From positions 1,054,001 through 1,118,000 of the forward strand of contig NZ_LR134327.1 in the NCBI RefSeq assembly GCF_900636915.1: a stretch of DNA of 64,000 bases. The letters are read 5' to 3'. Source of the DNA: Aggregatibacter aphrophilus ATCC 33389. GTDB lineage: Bacteria > Pseudomonadota > Gammaproteobacteria > Enterobacterales > Pasteurellaceae. Position 1 is the first letter of the stretch, and every line of letters begins with the position of its first letter. This document shows positions 48,763-59,078 of the stretch, one piece after another. Made by a program: the position numbers and the translations under genes. Under the pieces are notes generated by a model. It searched no databases and was not told the origin of the DNA. It saw nothing but the letters and a program-made list of their open reading frames with translations.

Positions 48763-49515
48763 CTATTTTGCAAAAGACTGCCGATATTCGGCTTGCGCCT
48801 GTTTTAACAGCTTACGTTGTTCGTCAGTCAGAGCTAGGCCTTCCAGTAGCTCAGGGCGTCGTAACCATGTTCTCAATAACGATTGTTTTAACCGCCATTT
48901 GCGAATTTCCTCATGGTGTCCCGACATCAGCACGGGTGGCACGGTTAATCCGTCAAGCACTTCAGGGCGCGTATAATGCGGGCAATCCAGTAACCCGTCA
49001 GCAAACGAATCTTCCTCTGCGGAAGCTTGTTTACCAAGCACTCCGGGGATAAAACGGGCAACTGCGTCAATTAACGTCATTGCCGGTAATTCACCGCCGG
49101 TGAGGACATAATCACCTACCGACCATTCTTCATCAACAACCGTTTCAATCAAACGCTCGTCAATGCCTTCATATCGGCCGCATAACAAAATCAATTTCTG
49201 ATTCTGCGCTAATTGCTCTACGCCTTGCTGATCGAGTTTACGACCTTGTGGCGAGAGATAAATCACTTTTGCACCTTCGCCTGCCGCAGCCTTCGCCGAA
49301 TCAATAGCATCCTTTAACGGTTGCACCATCATCAGCATTCCCGGGCCTCCGCCATAAGGACGGTCATCCACGGTTTTGTGCTTATCGTGTGTGAAATCTC
49401 TTGGATTCCAGCACTGCACTTGCAACAGACTTTGCTTAACAGCCCTGCCGGTTACCCCGTATTCCGTAATTGCTTTAAACATTTCAGGGAACAGACTTAT
49501 TACCCCAATCCACAT
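48763..49515 (-). CDS. trmD: tRNA (guanine-N1-)-methyltransferase TrmD
   Basis: Methylates G37 of tRNAs with G36, preventing frameshifts. The 250-residue SPOUT enzyme has [24 protein letters not shown], the SAM knot [15 protein letters not shown] and [15 protein letters not shown]. Third gene of the ribosomal operon, 64 bases after rimM. Confidence 0.98.
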   Translation of the reverse strand: MWIGVISLFPEMFKAITEYGVTGRAVKQSLLQVQCWNPRDFTHDKHKTVDDRPYGGGPGMLMMVQPLKDAIDSAKAAAGEGAKVIYLSPQGRKLDQQGVEQLAQNQKLILLCGRYEGIDERLIETVVDEEWSVGDYVLTGGELPAMTLIDAVARFIPGVLGKQASAEEDSFADGLLDCPHYTRPEVLDGLTVPPVLMSGHHEEIRKWRLKQSLLRTWLRRPELLEGLALTDEQRKLLKQAQAEYRQSFAK

Positions 49516-49579
49516 AATTTAGCCTTAACTTTTGAGCCTTATGTTAATGTTACCGCAAAGCGCTACGGCATACCTGAGA

Positions 49580-50107
49580 TTAGAAACCAGCGTCCCAATC
49601 CACTGTAATTGTCTTAGTGGCGAGATCGACTCTTTTAACTACTTGTTCATACAAAAACGGAATTAACCGCTCTTGTTTTCCGAAAGCATCTTTTACGTTG
49701 GCTTTTACCACCAATACATCATTGGAACCGGTTTCCATCATTTCGGTTACGGTTCCCATGGCATAACCTTCCAAATTCACCACCGCACAACCGATTAAAT
49801 CGTGCCAGTAGTAATCCTCTTCTTCCAGTTGTGGAAATACCGATAAATCGACACCGATTTCCACATTGCCCAGGACTTGCGCTGCTTCACGATCATCCAC
49901 GCCTTTTAATTTAACGATCAGTTCGTGATTATGATGACGCCAGTTTTCCAGTTCGGTCTGCTGCCACTGCCCTTTGATTTTTAAAAACCAAGGTTGATAA
50001 TCAAAGATACTTTCAGCTTGTTCTGTGGATGAGTAAATACGTAACCAACCACGAATACCATAAGTCGAACCTAATTTGCCGACAGTTTCGATTCTTTGTT
50101 GTTGCAT
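49580..50107 (-). CDS. rimM: Ribosome maturation factor RimM
   Basis: Assists 30S head assembly and binds S19. The 175-residue protein has the N-terminal domain [17 protein letters not shown] and the PRC-barrel domain from [13 protein letters not shown]. The start at ATG 50107 ([10 protein letters not shown]) gives the usual length and a good distance to AGG; the ATG at 50113 is nearly adjacent to it. Between rpsP and trmD. Confidence 0.96.
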   Translation of the reverse strand: MQQQRIETVGKLGSTYGIRGWLRIYSSTEQAESIFDYQPWFLKIKGQWQQTELENWRHHNHELIVKLKGVDDREAAQVLGNVEIGVDLSVFPQLEEEDYYWHDLIGCAVVNLEGYAMGTVTEMMETGSNDVLVVKANVKDAFGKQERLIPFLYEQVVKRVDLATKTITVDWDAGF

Positions 50108-50131
50108 ATTCATCACCTCAAAAAAGTAAAA

Positions 50132-50380
50132 TTACGCGGCTTTTTGCGCTTCTTTTACTAAACTCGCAACGCGATCGGACAATGAAGCACCTTGGCTAAC
50201 CCAGTGGTTAACACGGTCTAAATTGATACGAACACGTTCTGCATTGCCTTGTGCGATTGGATTGAAGAAACCAATACGCTCAATGAAACGACCGTCACGT
50301 GGTGAACGGCTGTCAGCAACTACGATTTGGTAAAATGGGCGTTTTTTAGCTCCGCCACGAGATAAACGAATGGTTACCAT
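50132..50380 (-). CDS. rpsP: 30S ribosomal protein S16
   Basis: An 82-residue bS16: [21 protein letters not shown] and [22 protein letters not shown] lies 5 bases upstream. First gene of rpsP-rimM-trmD-rplS. Confidence 0.98.
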   Translation of the reverse strand: MVTIRLSRGGAKKRPFYQIVVADSRSPRDGRFIERIGFFNPIAQGNAERVRINLDRVNHWVSQGASLSDRVASLVKEAQKAA

Positions 50381-50488
50381 AACCTTCCTCTAATAATTTG
50401 ATTACAAAAAGAAAACCCTCAAATATCGAAAGTTAAATGAGAGTTAAACTTACTTTTTTCTCTGTATATATAGACAAAAAGCCTGTGG

Positions 50489-50516
50489 ATTGTACTCTTT
50501 TCCCTGTAAAAAGCAA
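50489..50516 (-). promoter_or_regulatory. Promoter of the rpsP operon
   Basis: On the minus strand TTGCTT (50516-50511), 16-base spacer, TACAAT (50494-50489), about 110 bases before rpsP. Confidence 0.6.
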
Positions 50517-50599
50517 GATGAAATCCATGTTCGGGCTTTATTAGAAAGGAATTTTTAAAGCAAATCGGCGATAAAGTGCGGTCATTTTTTATGACGTTT

Positions 50600-51844
50600 T
50601 TACAGACCCAATGCTTGCTTAATCAACTGCTCTTTTACCAATCCCATTTTATCGGTCGCACTCAACCCTAAACCGCGAACCCATTTTTTCAGCGGATGAT
50701 CGCCGCTAAATAAGTCTTTTAAGCCTTGCATAACAAGCAACATCTTGGCCGCTTCAACCTTTCGGTTACGCTCATAATGGCGTAAATAACGGTATTCGCC
50801 AAAATCCACGCCTAATTGTTCATTGGCTAAAATAGCTTGCGCCAACATTTTCGCATCTTGAAAACCTAAATTTACGCCAAGCCCCGCCAATGGATGAATG
50901 GTATGGGCGGCATCGCCAATTAATGCTATCCGATTTTGCGCGAAGTTACGGGCATAGCGAGCGGTTAATTTAAACGTGTAGCGCTTACTTTGTAGCTGAC
51001 ACAAACCCAATTTATGATCGAAAGCGACAGTGAGTTTTTTATTAAATTCGGATGTCTCACAATGTAGCAAATAATCCGCCTGTTCCGGTGGCAAAGACCA
51101 TACGATAGAACAATAATGCTCCTGAGCCAAAGGCAGAAATGCCAACACACCATCCGAGCTAAACACTTGGCGCGCGCAATGCGTGTGCGGTTGCTCCGTT
51201 TGCACATGACACACCAACGCAGAATGCCCATAATCACGAAACGTCAGCGGAATATCCGCTTGCTTGCGTACCCAAGAATTCGCACCATCTGCGCCCACCA
51301 CTAATTTTGCCGACAACATTTGTCCATCTTCCAAGGTCAGAATAGCATTACGATCAGTGACGCCTAAACTGCGCGGAAGTGCAGTCACAAAATCCACCGG
51401 ATTTTGAACGTCAGCGCGGCTAACGGAGCGAACAACCGAACCGGATTCGGTTCTGAGTAAAATTTCATGTGTTTTTTGTTGTGCCACCCGTTCCCATAAC
51501 GCCTGACGAATTAACTCGTTTTCTACGATATGTCCCAGTTGTGGTACACCTAAACCCTGTGTATTGAATTCAATTTTGGCGAAACTATCCCGTTCCCACA
51601 CATACATAGCATCATAAGGCGCAACCCGTTGTTGTGCGATACGTTGCCATGCGCCCAATTCCTCCAACCATTGGCTGCTGGCAAGATTTAACGCACTGAC
51701 ACGCGGGCTGAATTGCTCAAGGGAAAACCCTTTTGGCGGATTAGACTCAATAATTGCGATACTTAACCCGCTTGATTGCAACGCGGCAGCAAGCGCCAAG
51801 CCTGTCATGCCACCGCCAATAATCACCACATCAAATGTTTTCAT
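50600..51844 (-). CDS. ubiI: UbiI-type FAD-dependent ubiquinone hydroxylase
   Basis: Flavin monooxygenase of the UbiH/UbiF/UbiI group; UbiI hydroxylates C5 of the ubiquinone precursor ring. The 414-residue protein has the FAD motif DVVIIGGGMTGLALA, GHIVEN, the VVGADGANS (DG) motif and GDAAHTIHPLAGLGVN. Called ubiI from its position after ubiH and from MYVWERDSF-type similarity to VisC. It begins one base after the ubiH stop. UbiF-like regiospecificity cannot be excluded. Confidence 0.85.
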   Translation of the reverse strand: MKTFDVVIIGGGMTGLALAAALQSSGLSIAIIESNPPKGFSLEQFSPRVSALNLASSQWLEELGAWQRIAQQRVAPYDAMYVWERDSFAKIEFNTQGLGVPQLGHIVENELIRQALWERVAQQKTHEILLRTESGSVVRSVSRADVQNPVDFVTALPRSLGVTDRNAILTLEDGQMLSAKLVVGADGANSWVRKQADIPLTFRDYGHSALVCHVQTEQPHTHCARQVFSSDGVLAFLPLAQEHYCSIVWSLPPEQADYLLHCETSEFNKKLTVAFDHKLGLCQLQSKRYTFKLTARYARNFAQNRIALIGDAAHTIHPLAGLGVNLGFQDAKMLAQAILANEQLGVDFGEYRYLRHYERNRKVEAAKMLLVMQGLKDLFSGDHPLKKWVRGLGLSATDKMGLVKEQLIKQALGL

Positions 51845-51845
51845 A

Positions 51846-53051
51846 TTAAATCCACCCTAGCGTCGGTTTTGCAAAGGCCTGACGTAACCAAGAAGATTGA
51901 GCAAGCGCCATTAACCCCAAATTACGCGCAATTTGTAACGGCAATAAGTTATTGGCAAAAATTGATAATAGATTATCAGTGAAATGAATCATTTGACGCT
52001 GATCCTGTTGACGATGTTGTTCATAGGCTTGCAAAACCGAATAGGCCCCCAGGTCTTGTTCCGCTATAAAGGCGCCACTTAGCATATTGGCCAACTGCAT
52101 AATATCGCGAATACCCAAATTAAACCCTTGTCCCGCCACCGGATGAAGCGTCTGCGCGGCATTGCCCACCAAGGCAACACGCTCCTGAATGTGTTGCGAA
52201 GCGCGCGATAAACTCAGCGGATAACTAAAACGGCGGCTACAACGGGTAAATTTACCTAAGCGCCATCCAAACGTACGTTGTACGGCATTTAAAAATGCCT
52301 TGTCATCGAGTGCCAATAAAGGCTCCGGATCACGGACGCACCATACCAATGACATCAAATTATCGCCAATCGGCAACAATGCAATGGGGCCTTCGGCAGT
52401 AAAACGTTCAAAAGCGCGATGGTGATGAGGTTGTTGCGTTTCCACATTGGCAATAATGGCGGTTTGACCATAGTCATGCAAAATTTCTTGTGAAATATTG
52501 ACCGCACTTGCCACCGCCGAACGACTTCCGTCTGCACCAACAACTAATTTCGTACTTAATTTTTGATGGTTATCCAAGGTGATCTCAACCTGCTCCGCAC
52601 AACGTTCAATCTGCTGTACGGAATGTGGCGCAAAATAGTCAATGTTGGCATATTGTCCAATGGCATTGAGTAGATATTGCCCCACTTGATTTAAAGCAAT
52701 CGTGGCGCCCAACTGTTCAAGGTGGAATTCCGACGCGTTAAATTCTACGATGCCGCTATGGCCTTTGTCGGAAATGTGAATCTGCTTAATAGGCGTGGTA
52801 ATAGGTTGAATGTAATCCCACAGAGAATGTTGGGACGGTAATTGAATATGGCTGAAATGACGACAACTACCGGCAGATAAGGCGATATGACGGGCATCAA
52901 AACCGTTTTTTTGTCCGTTTTGTGACGGAGACTGTAGTGGCTGTTTTTCAATCACCGCAATGTGCATTCGACCTCGCGTCAGTGATGCCAACGCCAATGC
53001 TAAAGTTGCACCGGACATCGCCCCGCCAACAATCACCACATCATACTTCAT
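51846..53051 (-). CDS. ubiH: 2-octaprenyl-6-methoxyphenol hydroxylase UbiH
   Basis: FAD monooxygenase for ring C1 hydroxylation in ubiquinone synthesis. The 401-residue protein has DVVIVGGAMSGATLALAL, VVGADGSRS and VGNAAQTLHPVAGQGFNLG, where NAAQT rather than DAAH is typical of UbiH. It is in the ygfB-pepP-ubiH-ubiI operon, 14 bases after pepP. Confidence 0.93.
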   Translation of the reverse strand: MKYDVVIVGGAMSGATLALALASLTRGRMHIAVIEKQPLQSPSQNGQKNGFDARHIALSAGSCRHFSHIQLPSQHSLWDYIQPITTPIKQIHISDKGHSGIVEFNASEFHLEQLGATIALNQVGQYLLNAIGQYANIDYFAPHSVQQIERCAEQVEITLDNHQKLSTKLVVGADGSRSAVASAVNISQEILHDYGQTAIIANVETQQPHHHRAFERFTAEGPIALLPIGDNLMSLVWCVRDPEPLLALDDKAFLNAVQRTFGWRLGKFTRCSRRFSYPLSLSRASQHIQERVALVGNAAQTLHPVAGQGFNLGIRDIMQLANMLSGAFIAEQDLGAYSVLQAYEQHRQQDQRQMIHFTDNLLSIFANNLLPLQIARNLGLMALAQSSWLRQAFAKPTLGWI

Positions 53052-53065
53052 CGCCTCTTCCTTCC

Positions 53066-54367
53066 TTAAGCCTGCGCATCCGCCATTAATTTTTCAATGT
53101 CGGCAATTTCTTTCGGCACCGCAGAGGTGAGATTTTTGTTGCCGTAGTCAGTGATCAACAAATCGTCTTCAATACGAATGCCAATGCCTTTGTATTGCTC
53201 CGGAATATCAGCGCCTTTAGATAAATACAATCCCGGCTCTACGGTGATCACCATGCCCGGCTCCAAAGTGCGGTTACGATTTTCACCATATTCGCCCACA
53301 TCATGTACATCCAAGCCAAGCCAATGCCCTAAACCGTGCATATAAAATTCACGATACGCTTTTTGTTCGATTAATTCATCTACGTCGCCTTTCAGAATGC
53401 CTAAACGCACTAAACCTTCGGTTTTAATACGAATGACTTCTTCGTTCGCTTTCGCAATGGAACTGCCTGGTACCAACAATTCAATGGCACGTTTTTGCGC
53501 TTGTAGCACAATCTCATAGATCGCTTTTTGCGCCTCGCTAAATTTGCCATTCACTGGAAAAGTACGGGTAATATCGCCTGCATACATGGCAAATTCGCAG
53601 CCCGCATCAATAAGCACCAAATCGCCGTCGCGCAACGGCATATCATTTTCCGAATAATGCAAAATACAGGCGTTTTCACCACCGGCAATAATGCTGTTAT
53701 AGGAAGGATAACGCGCGCCGAAGCGATTAAATTCATGCAGAATATCGTTTTCCACCTCATATTCCAAACGGTTCGGGCGGGTTTGTTGCATGGCCTTAAT
53801 GTGTGCAAGCGCGCTGATTTGCCCCGCTTGTTGCATCAGCGCAATTTCATTTTCCGATTTGAACAGGCGCATTTCACCGAGCATCGGCTTCCAATTAAAA
53901 ACACTCAAAAAATCCACCGCACTTTGTTCCAGGAAGGCATCGCCCCAAGGCTGTTGCTTCGGTGCATAATAAAGTACGGTCTGTTTTTGCGCTAAATTTT
54001 TAAACTGCGGTACAAACTCGTCGATGGCGTAAGCGGCATCCACCAACAAGGTTTGCGGTGCATTGTCCACGCCAAGACGGCGTCCATTCCAAATTTCCAG
54101 TAATTTATCGGACAGGCGTACAAAAATGATCGCCTGCTGTTCACCCTGCTGTTTACGCAATAACAATGCCGAATTCGGCTCATTAAAACCGGTTAAATAC
54201 CAGAAATAGCTGTCTTGACGGAAAGGATAATCACAGCCGTCATTGCGGCGGCGTTCAATATCGGAAAATACTAAAAACAGGGAATCGTCCTGCATTTGTT
54301 CAAAAACCTTGGCACGGCGTTGAGCAAATTCTTCCTTAGGTAACGCCGCCATGTATGCGAGATCCAT
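53066..54367 (-). CDS. pepP: Xaa-Pro aminopeptidase
   Basis: Removes N-terminal residues preceding proline. The 433-residue pita-bread metalloenzyme has the metal ligands in LIDAGCEFAMYAGDITRTFP (two Asp), HGLGHWLGLDVHDVG (His), VEPGLY (Glu) and GIRIEDDLL (Glu). Second gene after ygfB, 12 bases apart. Confidence 0.97.
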   Translation of the reverse strand: MDLAYMAALPKEEFAQRRAKVFEQMQDDSLFLVFSDIERRRNDGCDYPFRQDSYFWYLTGFNEPNSALLLRKQQGEQQAIIFVRLSDKLLEIWNGRRLGVDNAPQTLLVDAAYAIDEFVPQFKNLAQKQTVLYYAPKQQPWGDAFLEQSAVDFLSVFNWKPMLGEMRLFKSENEIALMQQAGQISALAHIKAMQQTRPNRLEYEVENDILHEFNRFGARYPSYNSIIAGGENACILHYSENDMPLRDGDLVLIDAGCEFAMYAGDITRTFPVNGKFSEAQKAIYEIVLQAQKRAIELLVPGSSIAKANEEVIRIKTEGLVRLGILKGDVDELIEQKAYREFYMHGLGHWLGLDVHDVGEYGENRNRTLEPGMVITVEPGLYLSKGADIPEQYKGIGIRIEDDLLITDYGNKNLTSAVPKEIADIEKLMADAQA

Positions 54368-54379
54368 ATTGTGTCCTTA

Positions 54380-54928
54380 TTAATGTAACGTCGGTTGTTT
54401 GTCTTCTTGTTTGGTGAAATGGGTAAAAAACAAGGTGGCGATGGTACGCACATATTCCACGATCTCTTCCACCGCTTGTGCCAGTTCCTCCGGATCATCA
54501 TCTTCTTCGTATCCTAACTGGCAAATGTCATGTAAATCGTCCACCGCTTCACCAATGTCGCCTTTTTCTTTATCCAAATGCGGTTGTGCCAATCCTAAAC
54601 CGAGCAAAAAGTGGTTCGACCATTCCGCCAAGCCATCCGCCAATTCAAACACATTATCCGTTTCCAGCAGGCAAAGTTCGAAATCAAAACTTTCGTTATC
54701 AGCCAAATCTCGGCGGGTTTGCTGATAAATGTCGGTAATTTGCGTTAAAAGTGTGGTTGGATAGGCGTGGTTATCATTCGTGAATTGATAAAGCAACGGT
54801 TGCCAACTTTGATCTTGAATCCCACCGCAAATTAAGCCGCTTAAAAAACCGTGTAATTCAGCAGCAGAAAGCGGGATGCCGGCTTGTTGGAGTTGTTGAT
54901 TCAGATTTTGATAAGAAATTGTTGTCAT
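54380..54928 (-). CDS. ygfB: YgfB/UPF0149 family protein
   Basis: A 182-residue acidic helical protein of the YecA/YgfB family: [38 protein letters not shown] and [19 protein letters not shown]. No enzymatic function is known. ATG 54928 with AAGGA upstream was chosen over a longer frame to 54982. First gene of the ubi operon and divergent from zapA, as in E. coli. Confidence 0.94.
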   Translation of the reverse strand: MTTISYQNLNQQLQQAGIPLSAAELHGFLSGLICGGIQDQSWQPLLYQFTNDNHAYPTTLLTQITDIYQQTRRDLADNESFDFELCLLETDNVFELADGLAEWSNHFLLGLGLAQPHLDKEKGDIGEAVDDLHDICQLGYEEDDDPEELAQAVEEIVEYVRTIATLFFTHFTKQEDKQPTLH

Positions 54929-55058
54929 TGAAATTATCCTTGTTGAAATTGCCCTTAGTTTATCACTCTTCACGGTAGGCAACCAGTTTAGAAATTGGCA
55001 AGTTTTCCCGCCTATGGCATAATGCGCACAGTTTTAATTAACGAGTTTGGGGCAAAAA

Positions 55059-55367
55059 ATGTCATCTAAAAGTATTGAATTATCCGTATTGGGACAGTTG
55101 TTACGCTTAAATTGTCCGGAAGAACAACACGAAGCATTGCGTAATGCCGCCCGCGAATTAGATCAACGCGTGTCAGAAATGAAAGAACGTACCGGAATTT
55201 TGCAAGTTGACAAAGTGCTTTCCATCGTTGCCTTAAATTTAAGTTTTGAGTTGATGCAAGAGCAACAAAAAACGCATTTAATTGAAGATGTCTTGAAAAA
55301 TAAAATCCTCCGACCACTCGATCATTCACTTGAAAATATCACCGGTCAAAAGCTCAATTCCTATTGA
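55059..55367 (+). CDS. zapA: Cell division protein ZapA
   Basis: FtsZ-ring associated protein of 102 residues: KSIELSVLGQLLRLNCPEEQ, LDQRVSEMKERTG and a C-terminal coiled coil. GGGG precedes ATG 55059. The arrangement zapA-6S RNA-fau is conserved in gammaproteobacteria. Confidence 0.95.
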   Translation: MSSKSIELSVLGQLLRLNCPEEQHEALRNAARELDQRVSEMKERTGILQVDKVLSIVALNLSFELMQEQQKTHLIEDVLKNKILRPLDHSLENITGQKLNSY

Positions 55368-55458
55368 TTTTATAGGCATTTCGGATAACTAAAAGTAATG
55401 TGACAAAATGAATTATTGCTAGTCATTAAGTGTAATTTCGAGTAGTATTAAATAAAAG

Positions 55459-55641
55459 AATTTCCTGAGGTGTTCGCCAGTGGGTTACGTCCCTGAGCCG
55501 ATACTTTTAATTTTATGAATTGGTTTCCTGTCATTGGTGTGCAGGCTTAGCTCGACTAAGAAGCCTAAAAATGATTTCAACCAATTCCCTTGAACCGTAG
55601 GGTTCAAGGACCGACCACCTACAACGGCACCTCGGGTTCCT
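55459..55641 (+). ncRNA. ssrS: 6S RNA
   Basis: Inhibits the sigma-70 RNA polymerase holoenzyme in stationary phase. The closing stem TTTCCTGAGGTG...CACCTCGG-type ends, GTTCGCCAGTGGG, CCCTGAGCCGATA, GAAGCCT and CCTTGAACC-GTAGGGTTCAAGG match the 6S consensus. It lies between zapA and fau, the standard place. Ends are approximate. Confidence 0.95.
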
Positions 55642-55657
55642 CTCCGATACAATATCT

Positions 55658-56236
55658 ATGCAAACACTGCCCTCAACCGCTGAACTGCGTCAGCAACTTC
55701 GCCAACACATTCGAAAAACGCGCCAAAATTTGACCGCACTTCAGCAACAACAAGCCGCCCAACGCATTACCCAACAAGCCCTTTCGTTCATTAAACAACA
55801 TCAAGCGCGCAATATTGCCCTGTATCTTGCCGTGGATGGCGAAATTGCTACACAACCGCTCATTGAACAATTATGGCAACAGGGCAAAAACGTTTATTTA
55901 CCGGTGTTGCACCCATTTCGTAAAGGGCATTTGCTATTTTTGCGTTATTTGCCCGACACGCCTATGAAACAAAATAAATACGGGATTTTTGAACCGCACT
56001 TAAATGTACAAAATGTGCTTCCGCTTGAGCAATTGGATGTGATCTTCACGCCGTTGGTCGCCTTTGATAAGCAGGGAAACCGTCTAGGCATGGGAGGGGG
56101 ATTTTACGATCGTACGTTGCAACATTGGCAACAGCAACGTTTCATTCCAGTAGGTTTAGCGCATCAATGTCAGCAGGTGGATGCTTTACCCGTTGAAAGC
56201 TGGGATATGCCGTTAGAGCGAATCTTTGTGGGCTAA
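55658..56236 (+). CDS. fau: 5-formyltetrahydrofolate cyclo-ligase
   Basis: Converts 5-formyl-THF to 5,10-methenyl-THF with ATP. The 192-residue protein has IALYLAVDGEIATQPLI, KYGIFEPHL and the nucleotide loop GMGGGFYDRTLQHW. In E. coli the ygfA/fau message shares its transcript with 6S RNA. The first ATG at 55658 gives the full N-terminus. Confidence 0.95.
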   Translation: MQTLPSTAELRQQLRQHIRKTRQNLTALQQQQAAQRITQQALSFIKQHQARNIALYLAVDGEIATQPLIEQLWQQGKNVYLPVLHPFRKGHLLFLRYLPDTPMKQNKYGIFEPHLNVQNVLPLEQLDVIFTPLVAFDKQGNRLGMGGGFYDRTLQHWQQQRFIPVGLAHQCQQVDALPVESWDMPLERIFVG

Positions 56237-56242
56237 AAAATA

Positions 56243-56270
56243 AAACCTCCGACTTGTCGGAGGTTTTTTT
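56243..56270. terminator. Bidirectional terminator between fau and bamD
   Basis: AAACCTCCGAC (56243-56253) pairs with GTCGGAGGTTT (56256-56266), with T runs on both strands. Confidence 0.9.
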
Positions 56271-56276
56271 GTTCGG

Positions 56277-57071
56277 TTATTGCGTTGCGCTAGGGGCTTT
56301 GAGTTCCGGCTCTTTTGGTTTTTCCGGCTCATCAAATTTTTTGCCTTCATTGGCGGCAATGATTTGCGCTGTTTGATCCGCCAACTGTTTTAAATTCATT
56401 CTTTCATAAGATTCTTTCATTAACGGCAACGCATCTAATGTGGCTTGTGTGTCCGGATACAGCTTCAACATAGAAACCACGCGGTTGGCTGTCGCCACGT
56501 AAGCATCCCGTTTGAAATAAAACTTCGCAATATCTAGTTCATGACGCGCAAGGCTAGCTTTAATATATGCCATACGTGCCAACGCATCAGGCGTGTAAGG
56601 GCTATTCGGGAAGTGTTGCACCAAGGTTTGGAAATTGGCAAATGCGGTTTTAATGGACGTATTCTCACGGGTTGCACGATCCACACCGAAGAAATCTTGG
56701 AAGAAATTATCACCCAACGCGGAATTGGTTAACCCCGCCATATACAAGGCATAATCTAAATGGCGGCTGTTAGGAAAACGTTGAATAAAGCGGTCAACGG
56801 TAACTAACGTTTCGGTGTAATCTTGTGATTTATAGTAAGCATAAATCAAATTTAATTGCACCTGTTCACTATAAGAGCTACCCGGGAAACGATTGTTTAC
56901 TGCCGTTAAATAACGGATTGCTTGACTATAATCCCCTTCTTGCAAATAGTTTTGCCCGATACTGTATAAGGTTTGCTCCGGCGCTTGTTCTACATCTTGC
57001 TTTGAACCGGAACATGCGGTCACCGCCAACGCCATAGCGGTAAGCAATGCAAAGGATTTAAGTTTACGCAT
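56277..57071 (-). CDS. bamD: Outer membrane assembly lipoprotein BamD
   Basis: Essential lipoprotein of the beta-barrel assembly machine. The 264-residue protein has a lipobox with Cys20 (AVTAC) and five TPR repeats (YLQEGDYSQAIRYL, YKSQDYTETLVTVDRFI and so on). The C-terminal tail is P/E/K-rich. Divergent from rluD, as in E. coli. Confidence 0.97.
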   Translation of the reverse strand: MRKLKSFALLTAMALAVTACSGSKQDVEQAPEQTLYSIGQNYLQEGDYSQAIRYLTAVNNRFPGSSYSEQVQLNLIYAYYKSQDYTETLVTVDRFIQRFPNSRHLDYALYMAGLTNSALGDNFFQDFFGVDRATRENTSIKTAFANFQTLVQHFPNSPYTPDALARMAYIKASLARHELDIAKFYFKRDAYVATANRVVSMLKLYPDTQATLDALPLMKESYERMNLKQLADQTAQIIAANEGKKFDEPEKPKEPELKAPSATQ

Positions 57072-57177
57072 TGAATAGAATCCTTATTTTTACGAAAAAT
57101 GAGAAATGAGTTACAATTGCCCGATATTGTATAGAACATTGCTAAATAAGCAAACTTGATTAACGGATTTTTTATTT

Positions 57178-58152
57178 ATGGCACAAATTACTCTCTCGGC
57201 AACCGTGCAACCACAACAAATGGGGCAACGCTTAGACCAAACCTTGGCGGAATTGTTCCCCGACTACTCCCGCTCCCGTTTGAAGACTTGGATCGAGGAC
57301 GATTTAGTGCTGGTCAATGGGGTCGTGCAAAATGTGCCGCGTACCAAAGTTTACGGCGATGAACACATCGAGATTACCGTAGAAATTGAAGATGAAACCC
57401 GTTTCGAGCCGGAAAATATTCCGTTAAATATCGTTTATGAAGATGATGATATTCTCGTCATTAACAAACCGAAAGATCTGGTGGTTCACCCCGGCGCAGG
57501 CAACCCCAAAGGTACGGTGCTCAACGCTCTGCTTTATCATTACCCGCAAATTGCCGAAGTGCCGCGCGCTGGCATTGTACATCGCTTAGATAAAGACACC
57601 ACGGGCTTAATGGTCGTCGCCAAAACCATTCCCGCGCAAACCCAGTTAGTACGTGATCTGCAAAAACGCAAAATCACCCGCGAATATGAAGCCGTTGCCT
57701 GCGGCATTATGACCAAAGGCGGTACCGTAGATGAGCCTATGGCACGCCACCCTACCAAACGCACGCACATGGCGGTACATCCTATGGGTAAACCTGCCGT
57801 CACCCACTATCGTATTATGGAACGCTTCCGCGATTACACCCGCCTACGTTTACGTTTAGAAACCGGACGTACCCACCAAATCCGTGTACATATGGCGCAT
57901 CTTGCCCACCCGTTATTAGGCGATCAAACCTACGGCGGCCGTCCCCGCCCACCGAAAAATGCAAGCGAGGAGTTGATGAACGTCCTGCGAAATTTCAAGC
58001 GTCAGGCGTTGCACGCTATAATGTTACGTTTACAACACCCGATCAGTGGTGAAATGATGGAATGGTACGCGCCGTTACCGGAAGATTTTGTGGCATTAAT
58101 CACCGCGCTGAAAGCGGATTACGTGTTACACAAAGACGAATTGGATTATTAA
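57178..58152 (+). CDS. rluD: 23S rRNA pseudouridine synthase RluD
   Basis: Makes pseudouridines 1911, 1915 and 1917 in 23S rRNA. The 324-residue protein has an N-terminal S4 domain (GQRLDQTLAELFPDYSRS, KTWIEDDLVLVNG) and the catalytic motif HRLDKDTTG with D138. It is followed after one base by pgeF. Confidence 0.97.
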   Translation: MAQITLSATVQPQQMGQRLDQTLAELFPDYSRSRLKTWIEDDLVLVNGVVQNVPRTKVYGDEHIEITVEIEDETRFEPENIPLNIVYEDDDILVINKPKDLVVHPGAGNPKGTVLNALLYHYPQIAEVPRAGIVHRLDKDTTGLMVVAKTIPAQTQLVRDLQKRKITREYEAVACGIMTKGGTVDEPMARHPTKRTHMAVHPMGKPAVTHYRIMERFRDYTRLRLRLETGRTHQIRVHMAHLAHPLLGDQTYGGRPRPPKNASEELMNVLRNFKRQALHAIMLRLQHPISGEMMEWYAPLPEDFVALITALKADYVLHKDELDY

Positions 58153-58153
58153 T

Positions 58154-58891
58154 ATGCAAGCCATCAAACCGAACTGGAACGCACCTCAACAGATTCAGGC
58201 ATTCACTACCCTGCGCCATGGCGGTGTGAGCCTTGCGCCTTATGACAGTTTTAATTTGGGTGATCATGTAGGGGATGATAAAAACGCCGTGAAAATCAAC
58301 CGCACTTTATTGGTGGAGAAATTCCATTTGCCGCAAATGCCGTTGTTCTTAAAGCAAACTCATAGCACGCGCGTATTAACCCTGCCTTATGACGGAGAAG
58401 ATATCAATGCCGATGCGGTTTACACCAACCAACCAAATCAAGTGTGTTTGGTGATGACTGCCGATTGTCTGCCCGTGTTATTCACTAATAAACAAGGCAC
58501 GGAAGTGGCCGCTGCCCATGCCGGTTGGCGTGGATTATGCGATGGCGTATTGGAACAAACCGTCGCTAAATTTGAATGCCCGCATGAAGACATCTTAGCG
58601 TGGTTCGGACCGGCTATTGGCCCAACGGCATTCCAAGTGGGGCAAGACGTTATCGATCAATTTGTTGCCCAAGATCCCCAAGCCACATCCGCCTTTATCG
58701 CAGATCCGAAAGCGAAAGACAAATTCCTCGGCAACCTTTACCAAATCGCTATGCAACGTCTCAACGCTCTCGGTATTACCCAAATCAGTGGCGGCGAACA
58801 CTGCACTTATCTTGAAACGGAGAACTTCTTTTCTTATCGAAGAGATAATGCCACTGGAAGAATGGCGTCAGTGATTTGGATTGAGGATTAA
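58154..58891 (+). CDS. pgeF: Purine nucleoside phosphorylase/laccase-domain protein PgeF (YfiH)
   Basis: Cytoplasmic enzyme of the YfiH family, described as a peptidoglycan editing factor and as a zinc/copper-dependent nucleoside-processing enzyme. The 245-residue protein has the metal and active-site residues in QTHSTRV, TADCLPVL and AHAGWRGL, and GPAIGPTAFQVG. Coupled to rluD, as in E. coli. Confidence 0.92.
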   Translation: MQAIKPNWNAPQQIQAFTTLRHGGVSLAPYDSFNLGDHVGDDKNAVKINRTLLVEKFHLPQMPLFLKQTHSTRVLTLPYDGEDINADAVYTNQPNQVCLVMTADCLPVLFTNKQGTEVAAAHAGWRGLCDGVLEQTVAKFECPHEDILAWFGPAIGPTAFQVGQDVIDQFVAQDPQATSAFIADPKAKDKFLGNLYQIAMQRLNALGITQISGGEHCTYLETENFFSYRRDNATGRMASVIWIED

Positions 58892-59078
58892 CAGATCAGG
58901 CATCAAGGTGGTGCACGTTTTCCAACGCATGCCTTTTATATCAATAAATTCATCACTGCACACACTAGGAAATGCGCGCTATCAGAGAGGTTAAACAGAA
59001 ATATGAAGGATTTTATCCCCTGAGTCAAATGTCAAAAGAGGGAAAATCCATATCCAAAAATTCGACAGGAGAGCAACT